A stretch of 40,612 bases of DNA, taken from the NCBI GenBank assembly GCA_008638225.1, contig VTPP01000011.1, forward strand, positions 1 to 40,612, read 5' to 3'. Positions 9,914 through 19,165 of this stretch are shown here, in pieces. Numbering within the stretch: position 1 is the stretch's first letter; every line of letters starts with the position of its first letter. The DNA is from Pelagibacteraceae bacterium. Its GTDB lineage: Bacteria > Pseudomonadota > Alphaproteobacteria > Pelagibacterales > Pelagibacteraceae. A program made the position numbers and the translations under genes. The notes under the pieces were generated by a model, which was not told the origin of the DNA, did not search any database, and saw only the letters and a program-made list of their open reading frames with translations.

Positions 9914-10708
9914 ATGAAAACTTTTTTTTTAAAAGTTAACTTTATTTTTATATTTTTAATTTTTGCCTTTATTTCTAATATTTCCAATTCAAAAGAAGCA
10001 CAAGCTGAACTTTTAAAGCCAAACTGGTCATTCGATGGATTTTTTGGAACATTTGATAGGGCTTCATTGCAAAGAGGTTTTCAAGTTTACAAAGAAGTTT
10101 GTGCATCTTGTCATTCCATGAGTCTAGTTAGTTATCGAAACTTAGGAGAAAAAGGAGGACCAGAGTTTACAGAAGAAGAGGTTAAAGCAATTGCCTCACA
10201 ATATGAAGTTACAGATGGACCAAATGCTCAAGGCGAAATGTTTATTAGACCTGGTAGGCCATCTGATAAGTTTAAAAGTCCTTATCCAAATGAAAATGCG
10301 TCTAGATCTGCAAATGGGGGAGCCTATCCACCAGATATGTCCGTGCTAGCTAAGGCGAGACCAGGGGGCGCTGATTATATTTATTCTGTGTTAATGGGTT
10401 ATGAGGAAAAAGTTCCTGAAAATATTAAATTAGAAGATGGTGTTTATTATAATAAATACATGTCCGGTAATAAAATTAGAATGTCTAAGCCGTTAAGTGA
10501 TGGGTCAGTGGAGTACTCGGATGGTACGAAAGCTTCAGAGGAACAAATGGCAAAAGATGTAACTTCTTTTATGATGTGGGCTGCTGAACCTCATTTAGAA
10601 GTTAGAAAAAAATTAGGTTTTAAGTCTGTTCTTTATTTATTAATTCTTACAATTTTAGTTTATTTAATTAAAAAGAAAATTTGGTCACGTATTGAATCTA
10701 AAGTGTAA
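9914..10708 (+). CDS. petC: Cytochrome c1 of the bc1 complex
   Basis: This subunit passes electrons from the Rieske protein to soluble cytochrome c. It has an N-terminal signal peptide (about residues 1-26), the haem c motif CASCH (63-67), the conserved YPPDMSVLAKARPGG block (138-152), and Met190 in RMSKPL as the probable axial ligand. A C-terminal anchor helix (LYLLILTILVYLI) precedes a basic tail. The 264-aa length is normal. The last 24 bases overlap the convergent ychF gene, leaving no room for a separate intrinsic terminator. Confidence 0.98.
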   Translation: MKTFFLKVNFIFIFLIFAFISNISNSKEAQAELLKPNWSFDGFFGTFDRASLQRGFQVYKEVCASCHSMSLVSYRNLGEKGGPEFTEEEVKAIASQYEVTDGPNAQGEMFIRPGRPSDKFKSPYPNENASRSANGGAYPPDMSVLAKARPGGADYIYSVLMGYEEKVPENIKLEDGVYYNKYMSGNKIRMSKPLSDGSVEYSDGTKASEEQMAKDVTSFMMWAAEPHLEVRKKLGFKSVLYLLILTILVYLIKKKIWSRIESKV

Positions 10709-11761
10709 GATATCTCCATCTTTAACTAAATAATCTTTTCCTTCAATTCTTAATTTTCCTTTGTCGCGAGCACCAGCCTCACCGTTGTATTGTATAAAAT
10801 CTTCATAACCTATTGTCTCTGCTTTAATAAATCCTTTTTTAAAATCAGTATGAATTACTTCAGCAGCATCTGGCGCTTTGCAATTGGTTGGAATTGTCCA
10901 GGCTCTAGTTTCTTCAGGACCAGCAGTAAAATATGTGCTTAAGTTGAGAGCTTTGTAGCTTGATCGAATAACACGATCTAGTCCAGTTTCAATTATGTTT
11001 AGTTCTTTCATAAATTCTAATGCTTCGGCTTCACCCAGCTCTGTAATTTGCTGCTCTATCTCAGCCGATATATTGACAACTTCTTCATCTTTGAATCTAC
11101 TTTTCACAATTTCAGTATATTGATTTCCAGTAGAAATACTTTCTTCTCCAGTATTGCAGACAATAATTTTTGGTTTTAATGTTAATACAGAAGCGCTATT
11201 TACTATTTTAGAATCAAATTCATTTCTTAAAAAATAAGGATTCTTTCCTTCTTTTAAGCATTCATAAGATTTTTCGATTAGTTTTGTAAGCTCTTCATTC
11301 TCAATAATATTTTTATTTTTTTTTCCAATTCTTTTTTCTAAAGAATCTAAATCTGCCAGCATCAATTCTGTTTCAATAATTTCAAAATCCCTAATTGGGT
11401 CTACAGTTTTGTTAACATTTTGTATTTCATCTGACTCAAAACAACGGAGAAGATGAACAATCGCATCTACTTCTCTAATATGGGATAAAAATTTATTGCC
11501 CAAACCTTCACCTTTTGAAGCGCCAGCAACTAAGCCCGCTATGTCTACAAAAGTAATTAATGTAGGAATAATTTTCTTAGAATTTGCAATTTTGCTTATT
11601 TTTTCAATTCTAGCATCAGGAACAGCTACCACACCTATATTTGGTTCTATGGTACAAAATGGAAAATTTGCTGCTTCAGCATTTTTAGACTTGGTTAATG
11701 CGTTAAACATTGTAGATTTTCCAACGTTGGGCAAGCCTACAATTCCAACTTTAAATCCCAT
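10685..11761 (-). CDS. ychF: Ribosome-binding ATPase YchF/OLA1 family
   Basis: This Obg-related P-loop protein prefers ATP and binds ribosomes. The P-loop is GLPNVGKSTMFNAL near the N-terminus. It is followed by the YchF-specific NFPFCTIEPNIGVVAVPD, the Walker B-like DIAGLVAGASKGEGLGNKFL and a C-terminal TGS domain with AGPEETRAW, FIKAETI and KDGDILHFRF. The 358-aa length is near the family norm. Its ATG overlaps the TAA of pth by one base (TAATG), the usual pth-ychF pairing. Confidence 0.97.
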   Translation of the reverse strand: MGFKVGIVGLPNVGKSTMFNALTKSKNAEAANFPFCTIEPNIGVVAVPDARIEKISKIANSKKIIPTLITFVDIAGLVAGASKGEGLGNKFLSHIREVDAIVHLLRCFESDEIQNVNKTVDPIRDFEIIETELMLADLDSLEKRIGKKNKNIIENEELTKLIEKSYECLKEGKNPYFLRNEFDSKIVNSASVLTLKPKIIVCNTGEESISTGNQYTEIVKSRFKDEEVVNISAEIEQQITELGEAEALEFMKELNIIETGLDRVIRSSYKALNLSTYFTAGPEETRAWTIPTNCKAPDAAEVIHTDFKKGFIKAETIGYEDFIQYNGEAGARDKGKLRIEGKDYLVKDGDILHFRFNT

Positions 11762-12318
11762 TAAATATTACTTTTACTTGAAAAGTTATCTAAATCTCGT
11801 TGCATCAAAAGATGAACATTATCTAATATTTTTTTTATTGAGATATTAACAGTTTCTATCTCGTCAATTGTAAAATCATTTAAAACGTGGCTATCAACTA
11901 ATTCTTTTTCTCCAGGATGACCAATTCCAATTCTTATTCTGTAAAAATTTGGACCTATGGCATCCTCAATTGATTTGATCCCATTATGACCACCAGATGA
12001 GCCTCCAATTTTACATCTGATTTTTCCCAAATCTAGATCTAAATCATCATGAAATACAAAAACATTTTTGGGAATAATTTTATAGTAATCCTGAATTTCT
12101 CTAATGCAGGTACCTGAATTATTCATGAACGTCAGAGGCTTTACCAATATTAATTTTTGCTTGTCAATTTCTCCATTGGTTAATAATCCTTTAAATTTTG
12201 GTTTTTGTTTTGATAAATTAAATCTCTTATTAAGATTATCAATAATCATGAAACCAATATTGTGACGATTATTTTTGTGTTTGGGATCAGGATTTCCTAA
12301 GCCAACAAATAAGAACAT
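11761..12318 (-). CDS. pth: Peptidyl-tRNA hydrolase
   Basis: Pth recycles peptidyl-tRNAs that drop off the ribosome. The sequence starts FVGLGNPDPKHKNNRHNIGF, which contains the conserved Asn and the catalytic His in RHNIGF. It continues with KPLTFMNNSG, FHDDLDLDLGKIRCKIGGSSGGHNGIKS and RIRIGIGHP. The 185-aa length is standard. It lies between rplY (3-base gap) and ychF (1-base overlap), a conserved translation-related trio. Confidence 0.97.
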   Translation of the reverse strand: MFLFVGLGNPDPKHKNNRHNIGFMIIDNLNKRFNLSKQKPKFKGLLTNGEIDKQKLILVKPLTFMNNSGTCIREIQDYYKIIPKNVFVFHDDLDLDLGKIRCKIGGSSGGHNGIKSIEDAIGPNFYRIRIGIGHPGEKELVDSHVLNDFTIDEIETVNISIKKILDNVHLLMQRDLDNFSSKSNI

Positions 12319-12321
12319 CTA

Positions 12322-13038
12322 CTATTTCTTTTTATCAGCAGGAGCTTTGTCTTCTTGAGTTTTTGCGTCTTTTTTATCCGCAGCTCCATCTGCACTAGCA
12401 GCAGCACCCTCAGCGCCTTCGGTTCCCTCAGTAACAGCTTCAGCAGCGGCTGGCTCTGGCTCTTTAACAACAGTAGGAGCTGCTACTGTTGCTATAGTAA
12501 AATCTCTATCTAGAATTGTTGGCTTAACATTTTCAGGAAGTTTAACAGCAGATATGTGAATACTTTCATTAATTTGTTTTTCGGCTAGATCAACAATTAA
12601 TTCGGAAGGAATTTGATCTGCAGGACAACTTAATTCAACTTTTCTTCTAACAATGTTTAGAACACCTCCCATTTTTAGGCCAGGACAAATATTTTCATTT
12701 ATAAATTTTACAGGTATCCAAACAACAACCTTTGTTCCAGCAGATAATGTTTGGAAATCTATGTGAATAGGTTGATTAGTTAACTTATTAAATTCTATAG
12801 CTCTTGGTAAAACTTTATAATCTTTTCCATCTACTTTAATCTCAATTACTTTACTCATAAAATTTCCAGATTTAAGAAATTTTTCTAAAGAGTTTTTTTT
12901 AATTGATAAATTTAAATTCTTATCTATATCGCCATAAAGCACACCAGGTACAAAACCGTCTAATCTTAATTTTTTAACGTCAGCTTTAGTCTTTGTTTCT
13001 CGGACGTTTACTTCTAGTGTATTTAAATTTTTTTCCAT
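12322..13038 (-). CDS. rplY: Ribosomal protein bL25 (CTC/TL5 long form)
   Basis: This protein binds 5S rRNA. The N-terminal domain has KKLRLDGFVPGVLYG, and the beta-domain has VLPRAIEFNKLTNQPIHIDF and the TL5-type ADQIPSELIVDL...ESIHISAVKLPE. The last 50 or so residues form a low-complexity Ala/Glu/Lys tail common in alphaproteobacterial bL25. A longer in-frame start (TTG at 13077) exists, but ATG at 13038 gives MEKNLNTLEV, which fits the family N-terminus, so I chose it (238 aa). It lies 67 bases downstream of prs, a common prs-rplY-pth order. Confidence 0.95.
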   Translation of the reverse strand: MEKNLNTLEVNVRETKTKADVKKLRLDGFVPGVLYGDIDKNLNLSIKKNSLEKFLKSGNFMSKVIEIKVDGKDYKVLPRAIEFNKLTNQPIHIDFQTLSAGTKVVVWIPVKFINENICPGLKMGGVLNIVRRKVELSCPADQIPSELIVDLAEKQINESIHISAVKLPENVKPTILDRDFTIATVAAPTVVKEPEPAAAEAVTEGTEGAEGAAASADGAADKKDAKTQEDKAPADKKK

Positions 13039-13105
13039 AAGAGATGAGGTTGTATAGCACCAGAGGTATAAACTCAAGAATTCTTTATAAAAAAGGTTAT
13101 TTTTT

Positions 13106-14035
13106 TTATTTAAATAACTTAGAAACTGACTTGGATTCAGATATTCTATTCATAGCTTCTCCAAATAGAGCTGCAATACTTATAACTTTAATCTTAGAAC
13201 CTTTAATTTTTTTTGAATTGTCTATAGAATTTGTAACCACAAACTGCTTTATTTTTGATTTCTGTATTTTTTGTACGGCATCCCCGCTTAGAACAGCATG
13301 AACAACATAGGCATAAACATTTTTAGCCCCTTTTTTTATCAAAGCTTCTGCTGCATTGCATATAGTTCCGCCGCTATCAACCAAGTCGTCGATAATAATA
13401 CATGTTTTTCCATTTACATTTCCAATAACGTTCATGACCTCGGATTTTCCTGGACCAGATCTTCTTTTATCAATGATTGCAAGATCAGCATTAAGCCTTT
13501 TTCCGATGGCCCTTGCTCTTTCAACACCGCCAACGTCTGGGGCGACACATACCAAGCTTTTAGATTTAATATTTTTTTTTATGTCTTTAACAAAAGTAGG
13601 AGCGGCAAAAAGATTATCAACGGGTATATCAAAAAAACCTTGAATTTGATTTGCATGCAAGTCTAAAGTCACAACTCTATTGGCTCCTGCGTTTGTAATC
13701 AAATTTGCAACTAGTTTGGCACTAATAGGTGATCTTGGTGTAACCTTTCTATCCTGCCTAGCATATCCAAAATAAGGAAGGACAGCTGTAATATTTTTAG
13801 CCGAAGCTCTGCGTAATGCATCTATGCAGACTAACAATTCCATTATGTTATCATTAGCTGGATAAGATGTTCCTTGTATAACAAAGACTTCAGACCCTCT
13901 CATGTTTTCATTTATTTCAATATAGACTTCTGAGTCGGCGAATCGTTTGATGTTACTATTAACAATTTTTGTTTTTAGATACTTCGCAATTTCTTCGCTT
14001 AACTTAGGATTATTTGTGCCAGATACAATCTTCAT
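13106..14035 (-). CDS. prs: Ribose-phosphate pyrophosphokinase
   Basis: Prs makes PRPP from ribose 5-phosphate and ATP for nucleotide, His, Trp and NAD synthesis. It begins [20 protein letters not shown] and includes the flexible-loop block [33 protein letters not shown], and the PRPP-binding loop [22 protein letters not shown] at 14035 (309 aa) is preferred over the TTG immediately before it. It is the gene before rplY in the minus-strand directon. Confidence 0.98.
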   Translation of the reverse strand: MKIVSGTNNPKLSEEIAKYLKTKIVNSNIKRFADSEVYIEINENMRGSEVFVIQGTSYPANDNIMELLVCIDALRRASAKNITAVLPYFGYARQDRKVTPRSPISAKLVANLITNAGANRVVTLDLHANQIQGFFDIPVDNLFAAPTFVKDIKKNIKSKSLVCVAPDVGGVERARAIGKRLNADLAIIDKRRSGPGKSEVMNVIGNVNGKTCIIIDDLVDSGGTICNAAEALIKKGAKNVYAYVVHAVLSGDAVQKIQKSKIKQFVVTNSIDNSKKIKGSKIKVISIAALFGEAMNRISESKSVSKLFK

Positions 14036-14066
14036 CAATTTTTTATATACCTAACATTAAAGGTAT

Positions 14067-14840
14067 TCAATGGTATTTTGAGATCAAGGATAGATTTCTA
14101 CCATAATCTTTTTCTCCATTTAGTAGAGACCTTCGGTAGCTATAAAATAGAGATTTGTTAACAAAAGTGTCTTTATTAATATCAAAAATATTAGACATGG
14201 AAATTTTAGCATTAACTAGTTTTAATTTTATAAAATATCTCAAATTAAAATAAATCTTGTTATTTTTAAATAAGAAGCATTTTTTGAAATTTGTATTTGA
14301 AGATATAAATTTGTTATAAAAATCAGCTTTCACCTCATAACTATCCTGTGATATACACGGTCCTATACATACTCTTATATTTTTTGGCAAAATTTTATTT
14401 TTACGAAAAAGTGCAACAGCTTTTTGAATAATGTTTGAAAATGCACCTTTCCATCCTGCATGAACACAACAAATGTAGTTATTATTTTGATCTACAAAAA
14501 GAATGGGTGCACAATCTGCAGTTAAAATGCCAATAGCAACGTTGTTTAGGTTAGTAAATATTCCATCGGCGTCACCAATTCTTATTTTTTTTTGAATTTG
14601 TGAAAATTTTTTTAACCAAATAATTTTATTACTATGTTTTTGACTTACTAGACATAAATATTCTGAGCCTATTTTTTTTTTAACATAATTTAGATTTTTG
14701 TAGACATTTTTTTTTAAGTCTTTAGACCCAAGACCGCAGTTTAAAGAGCTATATATTCCATTTGAATTTCCATTTTTTCTGGAACAAAAACCGTGCGAAA
14801 TATTTTTTCCGAAGCTAAATTTTTTTGATTTAAATATCAT
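14067..14840 (-). CDS. pgeF: Multicopper-laccase-fold purine nucleosidase / peptidoglycan editing factor (YfiH family)
   Basis: This is a member of the DUF152/YfiH family, described variously as purine nucleoside phosphorylase/adenosine deaminase-like and as the peptidoglycan editing factor PgeF. Its zinc-site regions are present: SQKHSN (equivalent of QxH), ILTADCAPILF and CCVHAGWKGAF. GDADGIFTN, CIGPCISQDSYEV and a C-terminal YSYRRS...YGRN block follow. The Cys usually found before FFSYRR is absent here. Length (257 aa) is normal. It sits one base downstream of the MidA-like gene. Confidence 0.9.
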   Translation of the reverse strand: MIFKSKKFSFGKNISHGFCSRKNGNSNGIYSSLNCGLGSKDLKKNVYKNLNYVKKKIGSEYLCLVSQKHSNKIIWLKKFSQIQKKIRIGDADGIFTNLNNVAIGILTADCAPILFVDQNNNYICCVHAGWKGAFSNIIQKAVALFRKNKILPKNIRVCIGPCISQDSYEVKADFYNKFISSNTNFKKCFLFKNNKIYFNLRYFIKLKLVNAKISMSNIFDINKDTFVNKSLFYSYRRSLLNGEKDYGRNLSLISKYH

Positions 14841-14841
14841 A

Positions 14842-15897
14842 TTACAAATTTTGATTATTTTTATTCATTTTTGATACTATTAACACTTTAAACAAATCCC
14901 CCATTTGGGAAGGGTGTAGTAGTCTAGCAATAGAATTGCTTAATTTCTTACGTTCCATAGGATTTAAATTTTTTGCAGAATGCTCAAATCGTTCCTTAAT
15001 ACCAAGTCTTTGTAAAAATTTAGACTGGGTAGTAAAATCAACAATGTTTAGTTTGTAATTTTTAAATAATTTTATTAAATGAAAAAAATTTATTTGATAT
15101 GTAATATCACTATCACCAATGTTTTCTAGCAATATTGCTTTTTTATTATTGTAAATGGCCTGAACGGTATCATTGCAGATTTCTGAATAATCTCCATAAT
15201 CAATTGTTAAAAAAATAGAATTTTTACTCATTAATATTTTTGAAATATCTTTAATAATATTTTCTAGTTTTGGAGAAAATTCAATAAAAGTATTTATATC
15301 TAAGTTATAAATATTTTTAATTTGCTTCATCAAACTGTTTTTTGGTTTTTTAAAGATGTAATCTAATTTATTAGCTGACTTGTTAAAAAAAATATTTTTT
15401 TCTAACCAGGTATTTTCTTTTTTAATTAATTGTTTTACAGGTAGAGCATCAAAAAATTCATTACTAATAATTGCTAAATTTTTTTTTTTAAAATTCTTTA
15501 ATTTTTTAATCCAAAAAATATTTTTTTTCCCTTTTAGTTTTATTTTCTGCTCTTTTTTTAATGAATTACTTGTTTCTAAAAGAAAATAATTAATTTTAGA
15601 TTTGAAAAAAGAAAATTTTGATAAAGAATTTAAAATATCATTACTCATTGTTCCATCACCAGGCCCAAGTTCGAGAATATTTATTATTTTTGGTTTATTA
15701 ATCTGATCCCAAAAAGTAAGCAGCCAAACAGAAATCATTTCTGAAAAAATACTAGAAATATGCGGGGAAGTTACAAAATCTCCACCATATCCAAATTTTC
15801 TTTTTTTTTGATAATAGCTATTTTTGAATTTATATAGACAGAAGTTTATGTATTCATCTAAAGGTAACGTTTTTTTTTTAATTTCTGTTAAGATCAT
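14842..15897 (-). CDS. SAM-dependent methyltransferase, MidA/NDUFAF7 family
   Basis: This is COG1565 (DUF185). The visible blocks are FGYGGDFVTSPHISSIFSEM, the SAM motif LELGPGDGTMSNDIL, and ISNEFFDALPVKQ, followed by FLTIDYGDY and LGIKERFE. The mitochondrial homologue NDUFAF7 methylates an arginine of the complex I subunit NDUFS2 during assembly. By family analogy this protein may help assemble the respiratory chain, though the bacterial substrate is not shown here. At 351 aa it is complete. Its ATG overlaps the TGA of lgt by 4 bp, a common alphaproteobacterial lgt-MidA-pgeF order. Confidence 0.9.
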   Translation of the reverse strand: MILTEIKKKTLPLDEYINFCLYKFKNSYYQKKRKFGYGGDFVTSPHISSIFSEMISVWLLTFWDQINKPKIINILELGPGDGTMSNDILNSLSKFSFFKSKINYFLLETSNSLKKEQKIKLKGKKNIFWIKKLKNFKKKNLAIISNEFFDALPVKQLIKKENTWLEKNIFFNKSANKLDYIFKKPKNSLMKQIKNIYNLDINTFIEFSPKLENIIKDISKILMSKNSIFLTIDYGDYSEICNDTVQAIYNNKKAILLENIGDSDITYQINFFHLIKLFKNYKLNIVDFTTQSKFLQRLGIKERFEHSAKNLNPMERKKLSNSIARLLHPSQMGDLFKVLIVSKMNKNNQNL

Positions 15898-16673
15898 TTT
15901 TTATTAAAAAATAATACAAAAATACTTGCGATCATTATTGTTATGATGCTTAAGATACTTCCCATACTTATTCCAAAAAATAAATATCCCAACTGTTGGT
16001 CTGGTTCTCTAAATATTTCACCAATCACTCTGAACGTTGAGTATAGTATTAAAAATAAAATAGATAAGTATCCTGTCGGTATATTAGTTTTTCTTATTAA
16101 TAAATTTATAATAATAAATAATAACAATCCTTCTAATAATGCTTCATAAATTTGAGATGGATGTCTTGGTAGTTGGTCGTATTTAGGAAATATAAAAGAC
16201 CAGGGTAAATTACTTTCTTTTCCAACTAGTTCAGCATTTATAAAATTTGCAATTCTACCAAAAAAAATTCCTATCGGGGAAATGCAGGCAATCAAATCTG
16301 TTAAAGACCAAAATGAAATATCATTTTTTTTAGAAAATAAAAATGAAGATAAAATAATTCCTATTAATCCGCCATGAAATGACATACCGCCATTCCATAT
16401 TTTTAATATTTCAACAGGATTTTCAAAGTAATAAGTAAAGTTATAAAAAAAAACGTATCCTATTCTACCTCCAAGCACGATTCCAATTACAGCCCAAATT
16501 AGATAATCATCAAGATTTTTCTCCGAAACTTTTATTTTTGTAGATAGATTCTTTATGAGATGTTTTCCGTAATACAGTCCAAGTAATATTCCAAAAATAT
16601 AAGCTAAAGAATACCATCGAATTGAGATTGGTCCTATGTCAACCAAAATAGGATTAAAATCATGAACAAACAT
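15894..16673 (-). CDS. lgt: Prolipoprotein diacylglyceryl transferase
   Basis: This inner-membrane enzyme transfers diacylglycerol from phosphatidylglycerol to the lipobox cysteine of prolipoproteins. Markers are ISIRWYSLAYIFG, LGGRIGYVFFYN, GGMSFHGGLIG (His100, matching E. coli His103), FFGRIANFINAELVG (Arg140, matching Arg143), RHPSQIYEALLEG and the C-terminal GEIFREPD. Multiple hydrophobic helices are evident. The 259-aa length is slightly short but complete. Its start overlaps the histidine kinase stop by one base (TAATG). Confidence 0.96.
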   Translation of the reverse strand: MFVHDFNPILVDIGPISIRWYSLAYIFGILLGLYYGKHLIKNLSTKIKVSEKNLDDYLIWAVIGIVLGGRIGYVFFYNFTYYFENPVEILKIWNGGMSFHGGLIGIILSSFLFSKKNDISFWSLTDLIACISPIGIFFGRIANFINAELVGKESNLPWSFIFPKYDQLPRHPSQIYEALLEGLLLFIIINLLIRKTNIPTGYLSILFLILYSTFRVIGEIFREPDQQLGYLFFGISMGSILSIITIMIASIFVLFFNKK

Positions 16674-17977
16674 TATGCTGGAAAGTTTAATATGACTTTC
16701 AATCCTTTGCCTTTAGGATTGTCAGTTAATTTAATAGTGCCACCATGGGAATTTACAATATCTTGCACAATTGATAGACCCAAACCTACGCTTCCATCTG
16801 CCATTTGTCTGCTTTTATCTATTCTATAAAATGGTCTCATAACTCTTTCTCTTTCATTTTCCGGAACACCTGGTCCATCATCTTCAATTGAGATTTCTAT
16901 CGTTGAATTATTTCTTTTAACAACAATATCTGCACTGCCAGCATATTTTATTGAGTTATCTATAAGATTATAAAGACACCTTTTAATGAGATGCTTTCTT
17001 CCTAGCATCAATATTTTTTCATTGCATTTAAATGTAATTTTATTGTTATTATATTTTTGCTTTATTTCAGTCATTAAATTAGACAAATCAAATTGGATGG
17101 TATTACCAGTTTCTTGAGAACTAGAAAAATCTAAATATTCAGCAATCATTTTTTCCATTTCCAAAACATCATTTTTTACTTTATCTAAGGCATGATTTTT
17201 GTTTAAAATTTCTATTTGTAACTTTAGACGAGTTAGAGGAGTTTTTAAATCATGACTAATTCCTGATAACATAGCTGTTCGTTGGCTGATGTGGCGCAAA
17301 ATTCTTCTTTTCATTTTTTCGAATTCTATAATTACTTTTCGTACCTCAACTGCACCTGATGGTTTTAGTTCTGGAACGTACTGTCCTTTTCCAAATTTCT
17401 CAGCAGATTCTGCCAGACTAGTAAACGGCTTGATTTGATTTCTTAAAAAAAGAATAGATATTAAAAGCAACAATATAGATGGAATAGTTATCCATAAAAT
17501 AAATATTCTAGCAGAAGAATTTCTAATTCTAGATTTTTCTACAATGAATTGTAATATAGTTTTATTTGTACTTACCCGTATATCGACAAAATCATTGCTA
17601 TTTTTTGTATCATACCAAAATGGAGCATTGATTTGACTAGCTAGTTGCTCATCTAGAAGCTGATCATACAAATTGTAAATTTTTGGTTTTTTTAACGACG
17701 GTAGTTTATAGTTTTCTAATACATAAATTTTTGAAATAAGTTTATTTTCAAAAATATTTTTAACAAAGTTAAAATCTTTATTAGTTTTGGGATTACTATA
17801 GACCTCAACGAGACTGTTAATTTGTCCAGCTAGCGTTCGTGCTAATCCTTTGTTTGTTTTAATCCACAAACTATCAAAAAATACAATTGTTAGTATAATT
17901 TGTAGTAATAAAACAGGGGCAATAATAATAAGTAAATAGCGAAAAAAAATAGTTCTGGGCAATAAGTGTTTTAGCAT
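16673..17977 (-). CDS. EnvZ-like sensor histidine kinase
   Basis: The 434-aa membrane kinase has an N-terminal transmembrane helix (about 12-34), a periplasmic sensor region of roughly 120 residues, a second helix (about 157-178) and a HAMP linker. The DHp H-box is SGISHDLKTPLTRLKLQ with phosphoacceptor His242. The ATPase domain has N-box NLIDNSIKYA (337-346), G1 DDGPG (366-370) and G2 GSVGLGLSIV. The order matches the EnvZ subclass. It starts 3 bases after the response regulator gene, so it is almost certainly its cognate kinase. The signal sensed is unknown. Confidence 0.93.
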   Translation of the reverse strand: MLKHLLPRTIFFRYLLIIIAPVLLLQIILTIVFFDSLWIKTNKGLARTLAGQINSLVEVYSNPKTNKDFNFVKNIFENKLISKIYVLENYKLPSLKKPKIYNLYDQLLDEQLASQINAPFWYDTKNSNDFVDIRVSTNKTILQFIVEKSRIRNSSARIFILWITIPSILLLLISILFLRNQIKPFTSLAESAEKFGKGQYVPELKPSGAVEVRKVIIEFEKMKRRILRHISQRTAMLSGISHDLKTPLTRLKLQIEILNKNHALDKVKNDVLEMEKMIAEYLDFSSSQETGNTIQFDLSNLMTEIKQKYNNNKITFKCNEKILMLGRKHLIKRCLYNLIDNSIKYAGSADIVVKRNNSTIEISIEDDGPGVPENERERVMRPFYRIDKSRQMADGSVGLGLSIVQDIVNSHGGTIKLTDNPKGKGLKVILNFPA

Positions 17978-17980
17978 TTC

Positions 17981-18664
17981 TTAGTCAGTCCAAAGGACGT
18001 AACCATTGCCCCTAACAGTTTGTAAATATTTTGGATTTTTTGGATCCGGTTCTATTTTTTGTCTAAGTCTTGTGATCATTACATCGACAGCCCTTTCTTT
18101 GGTTAATTTGACAATTTTAGAAATTTGTTCCCTTTGAAAAACACGACCAACGGATAATATCATAATTTCTAGTAGTGCTTTTTCTGCAGAGTTAAGTTTA
18201 ATGTCTCCTTCTTTGGAAGTTATAGACATTTTGTCCAAGTCAACCTTAATATTGCCGAATTTTAATATTGGGTTAAGGTTTTTATTTTTTTTAATTCTTT
18301 TTAATATATTTTTAATTCTTAATAACAGCTCTTTAGGTTCAAAAGGTTTTGGTAAATAGTCATCTGCTCCAGTTTCGAGTCCCGAAACTCTATCAGATGT
18401 TTCGCCCATAGCAGTTAATAGAATAATAGGCTGATCACTTGTTAACTTTATTTCCTTAGTAAGTTCAAGCCCATTTTGTCCAGGCATCATTATGTCTAAA
18501 ATTATCAAATCAAATTTTATCAATTTAATTTTATTTTTTGCATCTTCAGCATCTCTGGCGGTAGTAATATAAAAATCATTACTTTCTAAATATTCTTTAA
18601 TTAACTCACGTATTCGATCATCATCATCAACTACCAGAATGTGTTTTTTCTCTTCTATAATCAT
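17981..18664 (-). CDS. OmpR-family response regulator, PetR-like
   Basis: The receiver domain carries the acidic pocket VVDDDD (from residue 11), phosphoacceptor Asp57 in IILDIMMPG, Thr84 and Lys106 in LPKPFEP. A winged-helix DNA-binding domain ends in VMITRLRQKIEPDP...VRGNGYVLW. At 227 aa it is typical of the OmpR/PhoB class. An OmpR-type regulator paired with a MarR protein matches R. capsulatus PetR/PetP, known to be needed for expression of the bc1 complex; petABC lies about 7 kb away here. The PetR name is inference from this arrangement. The ATG follows the MarR stop directly. Confidence 0.92.
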   Translation of the reverse strand: MIIEEKKHILVVDDDDRIRELIKEYLESNDFYITTARDAEDAKNKIKLIKFDLIILDIMMPGQNGLELTKEIKLTSDQPIILLTAMGETSDRVSGLETGADDYLPKPFEPKELLLRIKNILKRIKKNKNLNPILKFGNIKVDLDKMSITSKEGDIKLNSAEKALLEIMILSVGRVFQREQISKIVKLTKERAVDVMITRLRQKIEPDPKNPKYLQTVRGNGYVLWTD

Positions 18665-19102
18665 TTATTCGGCAATAATTTTTTTTAATACTTTTTTAAA
18701 ATTTAAAACTTCACTTGAGTCTGAATCTTTAAATGCTTCTAATATTCTTTGTTTTTGCTTATGAAATATTTCATCACTAACTTTTTTCCCTTTTTCTGTA
18801 AGATGAAGCAATCTTTGCCTACCATCCGAATCTCCTCTACTTTGAGATATGATTTCTTTTTTTATCAATTCTTGGAGCACTCTACTTAAACTTTGTTTTG
18901 TTATTTTTAACTTTTTAATTAAATCTGCCACTTTTATTCCTGGATTTGCATCAACAGTACATATGAGTCTGTGGTGAGCTTTGCCAAAAGAGTTTTTTTT
19001 TAGAATATCATAAGGATCAGAATAAGAATTGGTGTAAGCTTCCAACATTAATTCTATAATTTCCTTGATGTTGTTTTCTCTTAAATATAAAAAGTTATGC
19101 AT
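18665..19102 (-). CDS. MarR-family transcriptional regulator, PetP-like
   Basis: The 145-aa protein has a MarR winged helix-turn-helix in the middle (FGKAHHRLICTV, VADLIKKLKITKQSLSRVLQ), and the wing SRGDSDGRQRLLHLTEKGK, which contains the conserved DxRxxxxxLT motif. Helices at both ends provide the dimer interface. It heads the regulator-kinase operon and is divergent from ilvE, a gene order seen around petP in other alphaproteobacteria. The ligand is unknown. The PetP assignment rests on its neighbour being an OmpR-type regulator. Confidence 0.9.
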   Translation of the reverse strand: MHNFLYLRENNIKEIIELMLEAYTNSYSDPYDILKKNSFGKAHHRLICTVDANPGIKVADLIKKLKITKQSLSRVLQELIKKEIISQSRGDSDGRQRLLHLTEKGKKVSDEIFHKQKQRILEAFKDSDSSEVLNFKKVLKKIIAE

Positions 19103-19136
19103 AAATTTATTGATATAGTCAGCATTATTGACATAT

Positions 19137-19165
19137 ATTATATTGAATTAACAAATAATTGAAAA
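19137..19165 (-). promoter_or_regulatory. Putative sigma70 promoter for the MarR-regulator-kinase operon
   Basis: Read on the minus strand, TTTTCA (19165-19160) is followed after 17 bases by a perfect TATAAT (19142-19137), about 35 bases upstream of the MarR ATG at 19102. This is the best -10 match I noticed in the window. It lies in the 73-bp space shared with divergent ilvE, which also holds a perfect TTGACA (19128-19133) on the plus strand without a convincing -10 at normal spacing. Confidence 0.5.

Noticed and set aside
13039..13077. An N-terminal extension of bL25 from the TTG at 13077
   Set aside because: The extra 13 residues (with Trp, Cys and Tyr) do not resemble the family, while ATG at 13038 gives the expected N-terminus.
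19128..19160. A full sigma70 promoter for ilvE based on the perfect TTGACA
   Set aside because: The sequence 16-18 bases downstream (around ACAAAT/CAAATA) is a poor -10, so I kept it only as a note in the MarR promoter entry.
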